Assembly: GCA_031271075.1 (NCBI GenBank) | Contig: JAISWN010000043.1 | Location: 1 to 9,070 of the forward strand | Reading direction: 5' to 3' | DNA: 9,070 nucleotides | Origin: Treponema sp. | Lineage (GTDB): Bacteria; Spirochaetota; Spirochaetia; Treponematales; Breznakiellaceae | Part shown: positions 1 through 5,142 of the stretch, in pieces | Numbering within the stretch: the first letter of the stretch is position 1 | Layout of the letters: every line of letters starts with the position of its first letter | Position numbers and translations under genes: made by a program | The notes under the pieces: model-generated | Databases searched by the model: none | What the model was told of the DNA's origin: nothing | What the model saw: the letters and a program-made list of their open reading frames with translations, nothing else

Positions 1-1260
1 TCAGCCATCGCGGTGGTGGATCCCGAAAGCTACCACGGCGTCGACAAAACCCCGGTTTCCCCCTGGGATTTCTTCACCTCGATCTACAAGGGCTTCGTGG
101 AGGGCGCGGTGATCATGGGCTCCCTGCTGCTGTGCTCGGGTTCTCTGGGGGTGCTGCAGGCAACCGGTACCTTCGCGGCGGGGATCCAAAAGCTGATCAA
201 ATCCACCAGAGGCAAAGAGATGATCGTAGTTATCCTTTTCTACCTGTTTTTCATCCTCTTTGGCGCGCTGGGTTCCGGCGAGGCCGCCTATCCGATGTAT
301 CCCCTGGTGGTGGCGGTCTTCATTTCCATGGGCTACGACCGCATGGTAGGGACGGCGGTGTGTATGTTCGGCTCCACCGTGGGCTTTACCGCGGGGCTTT
401 TCAACCTCTTTACCACCGGCATCTCCCAGCAGATAGTGGGCCTGCCCATGTACTCCGGCCTTGGCTACCGCATGGTGAGCATGGCGGTCTTCTTCGCCAT
501 CGGCATGTTCTTTCTGAGCAGCTACTGTTCCAGGATCCGGAAAAACCCCGGCCTAAGCGCCATGGGTGAGGAGTACCTGGAGCAGAAAACCGGTGACACC
601 TCCATGGAGGAAGTCCCGCTGACAACCAAACGGATCGTCGCGTGGATCCTCTACGCCATAGCCATAGGGACCCAGGTCTTTGGGGCCCTCAAATACAAAT
701 GGGGCCTGGCGGAGATATCCTCCGTGTACGTCATCTATGCCGTGATTCTGGCGTTCCTGTTCCGCATGAAAGCCGATGACGCCTGCGCCAGCTTCCTTAA
801 GGGCAGCGCCACGGTGCTGGGGGCCGCCCTGACCATCGGCCTGGCCCGCTCGGTAATGATCCTGCTCAACCAGGGCAACATCACCGACACCTTCGTTAAA
901 TTCATGAGCGAGCTGCTGGTGGATACCCCCATGCTTACTATTCTTGTCATCTACTTGTTTGTCACCATATTCAACTTCTTTGTGGTCTCCGGTTCGGGCA
1001 AGGCGGTTATCATGATGCCCATCTTAAGCCCCCTGGGGCAAATCCTGAAGATCAACCAGCAGGTACTGGTGTTTACCTACCAGTTCGGCGACGGCATGAC
1101 CAACTCGTTCTGGCCCGGCGGCGCCATGATCCCCCTGGCCCTCTGCGGCGTAAACTACGGAACCTGGTTTAAGTTCTGCTGGAAAACCTACGTGTGCTTT
1201 ATCGCGGCAGGCTATGTTATGGCCCTGATCGCCCACCTCATGGGCATCGGCCCCTTCTGA
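1..1260 (+). CDS. YfcC/DcuC-family membrane transporter, C-terminal part (5' end outside window)
   Basis: This is a polytopic inner-membrane carrier of the YfcC family (C4-dicarboxylate anaerobic carrier-like, DcuC superfamily). Members are thought to move organic acids or basic amino acids and their peptides, but the substrate cannot be read from sequence. The frame is open to base 1, so the GTG at 13 is very probably internal. Family members are about 460-510 residues and only about 419 are visible, so roughly the first 50-90 residues lie to the left. Typical family segments are seen: GSGEAAYPMYPL (about bases 271-306) with the following MGYDRMVGTAVCMFGST, and near the C-terminus SGSGKAVIMMPILSPLG (about 985-1035) then FGDGMTNSFWP. 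Long hydrophobic spans alternate with short loops; a charged cytoplasmic-type loop (about 530-630) splits the two halves, as in relatives. The gene ends in TGA, followed at once by an inverted-repeat region. Family assignment is confident; transported substrate is unknown. Confidence 0.9.
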   Translation, partial: SAIAVVDPESYHGVDKTPVSPWDFFTSIYKGFVEGAVIMGSLLLCSGSLGVLQATGTFAAGIQKLIKSTRGKEMIVVILFYLFFILFGALGSGEAAYPMYPLVVAVFISMGYDRMVGTAVCMFGSTVGFTAGLFNLFTTGISQQIVGLPMYSGLGYRMVSMAVFFAIGMFFLSSYCSRIRKNPGLSAMGEEYLEQKTGDTSMEEVPLTTKRIVAWILYAIAIGTQVFGALKYKWGLAEISSVYVIYAVILAFLFRMKADDACASFLKGSATVLGAALTIGLARSVMILLNQGNITDTFVKFMSELLVDTPMLTILVIYLFVTIFNFFVVSGSGKAVIMMPILSPLGQILKINQQVLVFTYQFGDGMTNSFWPGGAMIPLALCGVNYGTWFKFCWKTYVCFIAAGYVMALIAHLMGIGPF

Positions 1261-1266
1261 TTCGTA

Positions 1267-1341
1267 TTGAGGGTTTAATACCTCAAGAACCCGCTTTCGC
1301 AGGGGAGCCTTGGGGCCTAATCTTGGGTATTAAACCCTGAG
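1267..1341. repeat. Inverted pair of GGTTTAATACC repeats forming a large stem-loop
   Basis: Two copies of the core GGGTTTAATACC face each other just after the transporter stop codon. AGGGTTTAATACC at 1270-1282 is exactly complementary to 1326-1338, and after one bulged base (T1283) five more pairs join 1284-1288 to 1321-1325. This gives an 18-bp stem with a loop of about 32 nt. The left copy can also fold alone: TTGAGG (1267-1272) pairs with CCTCAA (1281-1286). The right copy can make GGGT/ACCC. No T-run follows, so this is not a canonical Rho-independent terminator. An mRNA 3'-end stabiliser or a REP-like element is more likely. The same core recurs at 2421-2462. Confidence 0.7.
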
Positions 1342-1457
1342 TCTTATACCTTACCAAAACAACATACCCCGCTGCCCACTCCATAAGAACCTATGCAGTA
1401 GGGAACCTATGGGAGAGCCGAGTGGTAAACTACTGGAAAACACAGAGGGGGACAATG

Positions 1458-1487
1458 CAGACAAAACGAGTACCTGCGTATTATTAT
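1458..1487 (+). promoter_or_regulatory. Candidate promoter for the YitT gene
   Basis: A -10-like TATTAT (1482-1487, inside the AT-rich TTATTATATAA) lies 18 bp after a partial -35 match CAGACA (1458-1463, agreeing with TTGACA in four positions). Transcription would begin near 1494, only about 25 nt before the chosen ATG at 1517, which leaves room for the GAAGAGAG ribosome site. The rest of 1342-1457 shows only a 9-bp direct repeat, GAACCTATG, at 1387-1395 and 1403-1411. The promoter call rests on motif match alone. Confidence 0.4.
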
Positions 1488-1516
1488 ATAACGTGACTAT
1501 GAAGAGAGAATACAAA

Positions 1517-2407
1517 ATGAACAAATCAGCCGTTTGCCGGATAGTCAGGCGTTTCAGCTTCGTCCTTATCGGGGCCCTGCTTATGTCCTTTAATATCAAT
1601 ACTTTTGTCCACGCCGGCGGCCTCCTCCCCGGCGGTTTCACCGGGCTTACCCTGCTTATCCAGGAGATTGCCCTCCGTTACGGAAACATCCGCCTGCCCT
1701 TCAGCCTGGTCAACTATACCCTGAACGCGGTTCCGGCGATTATCTGCTTCCGGTACATCGGAAAGCGTTTTACCCTTTACTCCTGCCTCATGATCCTGGT
1801 AAGCGGTTTCCTGACCGACTGGATGCCCTCCACAGGCATCGCCCCCATGCTTTCAGGTTTTCTGCAGCTCCACGATACCCTGCTTTCCGCGGTTTTCGGC
1901 GGCCTGCTGAACGCCCTGTCCATAAGTTTCTGCCTCTGGGCAGGGGCAACCAGCGGCGGCACGGACTTTATCGCCATTTTCATTTCCGAAAAATTCCGCA
2001 AAGATGCGTGGAACCACATCTTTGCCGGCAACTGCGCTATCCTTGCCCTGGCCGCTTACCTCTTCAGCCTGGAAAAGGCGCTCTATTCGATCATATTCCA
2101 GTTTACCACAACCATGGCCCTTTCGGTCCTGTACCGGGGCTACCAGCAGCGGACCCTGCTCATCATCACCTGCAAGCCCGAGGAGGTATACACCCTGATC
2201 CGGGACATCACCAACCACGGGGCCACGTCCTTCCAGGGCCTGGGGAACTACGAAAAGACCGGCCGGACCATGCTCTATTCGGTAGTATCCGCCAACGAGG
2301 TGGACGAACTGGTACGGGCTATCAGGAACCTGGACGGGAAAGCCTTTATCAACGTACTCAAGACCGAACAGATAAACGGCAGCTTTTACCTGCGGCCCAG
2401 GGATTAA
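1517..2407 (+). CDS. YitT family membrane protein with C-terminal DUF2179 domain
   Basis: This is a 296-residue integral membrane protein of the YitT family (N-terminal YitT membrane domain, C-terminal DUF2179). Its biochemical role is not established. Several hydrophobic segments fill residues about 13-205, including the family-type glycine-rich stretches GGLLPGGFTGL (34-44) and GATSGGTDFIA (143-153). The soluble end (about 212-292, from RTLLIITCKPEEVYTLI through FINVLKTEQINGSF) matches the cytosolic ligand-binding-like DUF2179 fold. I chose the ATG at 1517 because GAAGAGAG (1501-1508) sits 8 nt upstream and the length then fits the family. In-frame ATGs at 1499 and 1409 lack a ribosome site and add non-family sequence. 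The gene stands alone between a transporter on the same strand and a convergent operon. It is bracketed on both sides by copies of the GTTTAATAC repeat. Confidence 0.9.
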   Translation: MNKSAVCRIVRRFSFVLIGALLMSFNINTFVHAGGLLPGGFTGLTLLIQEIALRYGNIRLPFSLVNYTLNAVPAIICFRYIGKRFTLYSCLMILVSGFLTDWMPSTGIAPMLSGFLQLHDTLLSAVFGGLLNALSISFCLWAGATSGGTDFIAIFISEKFRKDAWNHIFAGNCAILALAAYLFSLEKALYSIIFQFTTTMALSVLYRGYQQRTLLIITCKPEEVYTLIRDITNHGATSFQGLGNYEKTGRTMLYSVVSANEVDELVRAIRNLDGKAFINVLKTEQINGSFYLRPRD

Positions 2408-2415
2408 GAAGCCGG

Positions 2416-2428
2416 TAAACCGGGTTTA
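2416..2428. other. Interrupted palindrome at the start of the tandem array
   Basis: TAAACC-G-GGTTTA is a 13-bp palindrome with one central base, nested with a CCGG-TAAA-CCGG mini-hairpin (2412-2423). It lies 9 bp after the YitT stop codon and overlaps the first 14-bp repeat unit. It could be a protein-binding site or a weak hairpin in the 3' end of the YitT transcript. There is no T-run, so termination by it is doubtful. Confidence 0.45.
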
Positions 2429-2462
2429 ATACACGGGGTTTAATACACCGAGTTTAATACAC
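2421..2462. repeat. Tandem array, three 14-bp units (consensus SGRGTTTAATACAC)
   Basis: Three head-to-tail units occur with exact 14-bp spacing: CGGGTTTAATACAC (2421-2434), GGGGTTTAATACAC (2435-2448) and CGAGTTTAATACAC (2449-2462). Only the first and third bases vary. The array fills most of the 46-bp gap between two convergent genes, and its last unit supplies the stop codon and the final Val-Tyr codons of the radical SAM gene on the - strand. The core GTTTAATAC is shared with the inverted pair at 1267-1341. No spacers are present, so it is not a CRISPR. Confidence 0.85.
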
Positions 2463-3620
2463 AATAACAGAAAGATCTTTTCCGCAGGAAGCGCAGCAGT
2501 AATACTTTTCTTCATCGTATTCCGCATCTTTCAGCGTCAGCCCTCCCGTGTCTATCCGGTATCCCCGGCGGCTGACGAGTGTTTTGCCGCAGTGGGGGCA
2601 GCGGGTTTCCGCCTCCCCGGCGATATTTCCCGCGTACACGTAGGGCAGGATCTCCCGCGCCTGTTCCGCGGCCCGCAGTAAGGCCGCCGGATCGGTGGGA
2701 AGGACGTCCCAGTGCCAGTCCGGGTGATAGGCGCTCAGGTGCCAGGGGATAACCCTTCCGCGCCGGCTTGCCTCAAGATCGGCGATAAAATGGGCGGCGC
2801 TTTTCAGTTCCGCTTCGCTGTCGTTCAGGCCGGGAACCAGCAGGGTGGTTACTTCCACATGCACGCCGTTTTCATAACAAACGGCGATGAAGTCCAGCAC
2901 CGTGTCCAGGTCGCCCCCCAGGGTTTTCTGGTAGGTCTGCCGGGAGAAACTTTTCAGATCGATGTTCACCGCGTCTACAAAGGGGATAATCTCATCCGCC
3001 GCCTCCTGGGTAACGCAGCCGTTGGTAACCAGCACGTTGGCCGCTCCCTTCCGGTGGGCCAGTTGCATACAGTCCAGGAGGTACTCGGGGTGAACCAGGG
3101 GCTCCGAATAGGTGTAGGCGATCTGGGGAGGATCAAAAGGCCCTCCAGGCGGACCCCCCCCGTCATCCAGGGCCAGGGCTACCACATCTTCCGCTTCAAG
3201 GTAGCGGCCGGGAGGCTTTTCCCTGCCCCGAAGCTGGGAGATACGCCAGTTCTGGCAGAAGGGACAGCGGAGGTTACAGCCCGCGAAGCCAATGGAGAGG
3301 ATCGAAGAACCGGGACGGAAATGGTAGAGGGGTTTTTTCTCGATAGGGTCCCGGGCCAGGGCGGTTACAAAACCGTACCAGGGAATATGGCTTTTCCCGT
3401 CCAGATTTCCCCGCACACCACAGGCCCCCCGGCCCTGGGGGGGGATAAGGCAACGGCGGGGACAGAGATCGCAGCGGAGTACGTCCAGTTTTGAGAAAAA
3501 ACGGCCTTCCGGAGACGATCCGTTCAGCCTGCCATCCTCTTGTCCTCCCGCTTTCCGGCTTAACTCCAGGGCGGGAGTGCCGGCAGGAGGGTCGGAAGCC
3601 GAAGCGTCGGGGGTTTTCAT
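2454..3620 (-). CDS. amrS: AmmeMemoRadiSam system radical SAM enzyme (AmrS-like)
   Basis: This 388-residue protein belongs to the radical SAM family found alongside AMMECR1 (AmrA) and Memo (AmrB) proteins; the reaction is not known to me. Residues C115, C119 and C122 form the CX3CX2C motif (GCNLRCPFCQN) that binds the 4Fe-4S cluster used to cleave S-adenosylmethionine. An N-terminal cysteine module, C50-x2-C53-x3-C57-x9-C67 (CDLCPRRC), and a C-terminal zinc-ribbon-like set (C341/C344 and C376/C379) are both usual in this family. Other family-type stretches are IAYTYSEPLVHPEYL, VNIDLKSFS and PWHLSAYHPDW. The first 45 or so residues are a Pro/Gly/Ser-rich extension longer than usual. No better in-frame ATG is seen inside it. 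The start lies 5 nt after the stop of the upstream gene and lacks a clear ribosome site, suggesting translational coupling. AmrA and AmrB genes are not in this window. Confidence 0.9.
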   Translation of the reverse strand: MKTPDASASDPPAGTPALELSRKAGGQEDGRLNGSSPEGRFFSKLDVLRCDLCPRRCLIPPQGRGACGVRGNLDGKSHIPWYGFVTALARDPIEKKPLYHFRPGSSILSIGFAGCNLRCPFCQNWRISQLRGREKPPGRYLEAEDVVALALDDGGGPPGGPFDPPQIAYTYSEPLVHPEYLLDCMQLAHRKGAANVLVTNGCVTQEAADEIIPFVDAVNIDLKSFSRQTYQKTLGGDLDTVLDFIAVCYENGVHVEVTTLLVPGLNDSEAELKSAAHFIADLEASRRGRVIPWHLSAYHPDWHWDVLPTDPAALLRAAEQAREILPYVYAGNIAGEAETRCPHCGKTLVSRRGYRIDTGGLTLKDAEYDEEKYYCCASCGKDLSVIVY

Positions 3621-3625
3621 ATTTG

Positions 3626-4060
3626 TTACCGGTGTTTAGACGCCGCCCCGTTTGCGGAGGCGTTTCCGGCGCCCTGCGGGGGAGCCTGAAAACGGATCTT
3701 TTGGAATCGCTCCCGCAGATCTTCTTTTTTGCCGGCAAACCGGATAGGCTCCTCAACCTCAAAAGGTTCCATGATTACCCCGTGGGCCCCCTTGCGAACC
3801 CAGAGTTTTACCAGGGGAACCCCTTCGCCGTTCCGGTTTACCGCCGAGTGAAGCTCTTCCACGTAAAGGATATCCTCAATTTTGAATTCCAGTACCGAAG
3901 GGTTCATCCCCAGGGGATCGTAGACCAGGATAAGCTTGTTTTTTTCCGAAGGGTGCTGCCGGGGGTAGCCGGCAAAGGGAAGGGCGTTTTTCGGCGGCCC
4001 CCCGCCGTACTTGGCAATCTCGTTAAGGGGCAAGGTTTCAAGGTAAGTTCCAACACTCAT
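3626..4060 (-). CDS. Unrecognised 144-aa protein, first gene of the operon with the radical SAM enzyme
   Basis: I do not recognise this protein. It is 144 residues, soluble by appearance, with no signal peptide or membrane segment. The middle (about 40-110) alternates hydrophobic and charged residues in a beta-rich way (NKLILVYDPLGMNPSVLEF, KIEDILYVEEL, VPLVKLWVRKGAHGVIMEPF). The tail (about 112-144) starts charged and ends in Ala/Gly/Pro-rich sequence that may be disordered. No cysteine or obvious catalytic motif is visible. It is probably a real gene: AAGAAGG stands about 7 nt before the ATG, the AT-rich region upstream contains a candidate promoter, and the next gene starts 5 nt after its stop. 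Co-expression with the radical SAM enzyme is inferred from this spacing. I have a faint impression of similar proteins in treponemes but cannot name a family. Confidence 0.8.
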   Translation of the reverse strand: MSVGTYLETLPLNEIAKYGGGPPKNALPFAGYPRQHPSEKNKLILVYDPLGMNPSVLEFKIEDILYVEELHSAVNRNGEGVPLVKLWVRKGAHGVIMEPFEVEEPIRFAGKKEDLRERFQKIRFQAPPQGAGNASANGAASKHR

Positions 4061-4066
4061 TATGGG

Positions 4067-4073
4067 CCTTCTT
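4067..4073 (-). promoter_or_regulatory. Ribosome binding site of the 144-aa protein gene
   Basis: Read on the - strand, AAGAAGG lies about 6-7 nt before the ATG at 4060. This fixes the start of the first gene of the operon; the radical SAM gene downstream has no comparable site of its own. Confidence 0.7.
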
Positions 4074-4087
4074 CACCTATGGAGTAA

Positions 4088-4118
4088 ATTCTACAAAAAT
4101 GGCATACTCATTTTACAA
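4088..4118 (-). promoter_or_regulatory. Candidate promoter for the leftward operon
   Basis: On the - strand, TAGAAT (4093-4088, one mismatch to TATAAT) follows TTGTAA (4118-4113, four of six matches to TTGACA) with a 19-bp spacer. A/T-rich tracts, including eight A's at 4136-4143, lie upstream in the position of an UP element. Transcription would start near 4081, about 20 nt before the start codon. The spacer is longer than ideal, so confidence is moderate. Confidence 0.4.
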
Positions 4119-4152
4119 AACCTTAAAAACAGAACAAAAAAAATCTTATTCT

Positions 4153-4158
4153 TAAAAT
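4153..4158 (+). promoter_or_regulatory. Possible -10 element for the rightward nudC operon
   Basis: TAAAAT (one mismatch to TATAAT) lies in the AT-rich part of the divergent region, about 100 bp before nudC, with no convincing -35 at the right distance. If used, it would place the whole 4165-4244 hairpin in the leader RNA. This is weak evidence. Confidence 0.2.
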
Positions 4159-4164
4159 ATAGAA

Positions 4165-4244
4165 CTTGCCGGGAGAGGATGCAACAGGAAATGGAAAGCC
4201 CAGTCAGTTTTTTTTGTTTCCCCTGCAATAGGCTGCCAGGCAAG
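4165..4244 (+). promoter_or_regulatory. Long imperfect hairpin in the nudC leader
   Basis: The arms of an 80-nt imperfect inverted repeat can be followed in the sequence. CTTGCC (4165-4170) pairs with GGCAAG (4239-4244) at the base, GCA (4181-4183) pairs with TGC (4224-4226), and GGAAATGGAAA (4187-4197) pairs with TTTTTGTTTCC (4211-4221) with three G-U pairs. Internal loops separate these helices. The base of the stem touches the nudC ribosome site AGGGAG (4243-4248), so folding could affect translation. No known riboswitch class is recognised. The T-run (4208-4215) is in the apical loop/stem, not after a GC hairpin, so it does not look like a terminator. Confidence 0.4.
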
Positions 4245-4254
4245 GGAGACTGTT

Positions 4255-5100
4255 TTGTGTACCGAAAGATATGGTGAAACGATGTTCCTGTTTCAGGGGG
4301 GATCCCTGGCGCTGAGGGATGAGACCCCCGACGCCGGGCTTGCCCAGGGGCTTCCCCGGGAAACCGTCCGGGAAGCTTTTCGGGAAGCTTTTAAGGATCT
4401 GGACGCTTTTGAAATCCCCGCGGTGGACGGGCCGGGAACCATATACGGCGCTTCCCTGGGGGAGAAGGATCCCCTGCCCCCGGGCTGGCGGACTATCCCG
4501 GTTAGGCAGGGGCTTTCCCTGCTTAGCGCCGGAAAAACCGTGGACGGAAGGGGGCCTGTCGGCCGTATGCTGCGGGCTTACCATATCGCCCAATGGCGGC
4601 GGGACGCGGCCTTCTGCGGTTCCTGCGGGACAAGAAACACCGACGCCCCGGACGAGCTTGCCCGCCTCTGCCCCGCCTGCGGCCGCCGGGAGTACCCCCG
4701 CATTTCCCCGGCGGTGATCACCATCATCCTTCACGGGGACGGCCGGGCTCTCCTGGCCCACAACAAAAAATTTGCCCCAGGGGTTTACAGCCTTATCGCC
4801 GGGTTTAACGAGGCCGGGGAAAGCCTTGAGGCTACGGTAGCCCGGGAAATCCGGGAAGAGGTGGGCCTTGAGGTTCGGGATATCCGTTACATCGCCTCCC
4901 AGCCCTGGCCCTTTCCCAACTCGCTGATGCTGGGCTTCGCCGCCCGCCACGCCTCGGGGGAACCCCGCCCGGACGGTGTGGAAATTGAAGACGCCCAATG
5001 GTTCTCCCCGGACAAGCTCCCCCAACTTCCGGGAAACGGATCGGTCTCCCGTTACCTTATAAACGCCTGGCTTGAGGGAAAACTGTCTTTCTCTCCCTGA
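4255..5100 (+). CDS. nudC: NAD+/NADH pyrophosphatase, Nudix hydrolase NudC
   Basis: NudC hydrolyses NAD(H) to NMN(H) and AMP, and in studied bacteria it also removes NAD caps from RNA. All hallmarks are present. A four-cysteine zinc site is formed by C121, C124, C139 and C142 (CGSC and CPAC). A complete Nudix box runs from G183 to L205 (GFNEAGE, then REIREEVGL) with the metal-binding REx2EE glutamates. The NudC signature SQPWPFPNS is at 215-223. Length is 281 residues against about 257 in E. coli. The start used is TTG at 4255, because AAGGGAG (4242-4248) lies 6 nt upstream. The ATG at 4282 (nine codons later, with GGTGA 4 nt before it) is a fair alternative and gives a normal-looking N-terminus. 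It is first of three rightward genes; 42 bp separate it from the glycosylase gene if that begins at 5143. A 12-bp in-frame duplication encodes REAFREAF. Confidence 0.93.
   Translation: MCTERYGETMFLFQGGSLALRDETPDAGLAQGLPRETVREAFREAFKDLDAFEIPAVDGPGTIYGASLGEKDPLPPGWRTIPVRQGLSLLSAGKTVDGRGPVGRMLRAYHIAQWRRDAAFCGSCGTRNTDAPDELARLCPACGRREYPRISPAVITIILHGDGRALLAHNKKFAPGVYSLIAGFNEAGESLEATVAREIREEVGLEVRDIRYIASQPWPFPNSLMLGFAARHASGEPRPDGVEIEDAQWFSPDKLPQLPGNGSVSRYLINAWLEGKLSFSP
4369..4392 (+). repeat. Perfect 12-bp tandem duplication inside nudC
   Basis: CGGGAAGCTTTT occurs twice head to tail (4369-4380 and 4381-4392), in frame, giving Arg-Glu-Ala-Phe twice in the poorly conserved N-terminal domain. Identity at every base, including third codon positions, suggests a recent slippage duplication that keeps the frame. 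Confidence 0.85.
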
Positions 5101-5105
5101 TTCTC

Positions 5106-5130
5106 CCTTGCAAGGCGCCCCGTCTTGGGG
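5106..5130 (+). other. Short palindrome and hairpin before the glycosylase start
   Basis: The nudC-udg junction holds a perfect palindrome CCTTGCAAGG (5106-5115) and a 4-bp hairpin, CCCC (5118-5121), loop GTCTT, GGGG (5127-5130). The G-run of the hairpin is also the best ribosome-site-like sequence for the ATG at 5143, so pairing could partly hide it. No T-run follows, so termination is not indicated. Confidence 0.35.
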
Positions 5131-5142
5131 GAAAATAGGGCC

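Noticed and set aside
13..15. GTG as the true start of the transporter
   Set aside because: The frame is open to base 1, no ribosome site is visible, and the protein would lack the N-terminal part usual in YfcC proteins.
1409..1516. Longer YitT protein starting at ATG 1409 or 1499
   Set aside because: There is no ribosome site before either codon, the added residues are unlike the family N-terminus, and the region contains the likely promoter. The ATG at 1517 has GAAGAGAG upstream and gives a family-typical length.
2421..2462. CRISPR array
   Set aside because: The units abut with no spacers and are only 14 bp long, so this is a simple tandem repeat.
2712..3494. A 260-codon open frame on the + strand opposite the radical SAM gene
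   Set aside because: The radical SAM frame carries the CX3CX2C motif and flanking cysteine modules; this frame has no domain and no ribosome site.
3491..4087. A 198-codon open frame on the + strand opposite the 144-aa gene
   Set aside because: It spans the junction and ribosome site of the leftward operon and shows no protein-like pattern. The - strand frame has a proper ribosome site and start.
4198..4220. Intrinsic terminator at the T-run 4208-4215
   Set aside because: No GC-rich hairpin directly precedes the T-run on either strand, and no gene ends there; the nearest genes diverge from this region.
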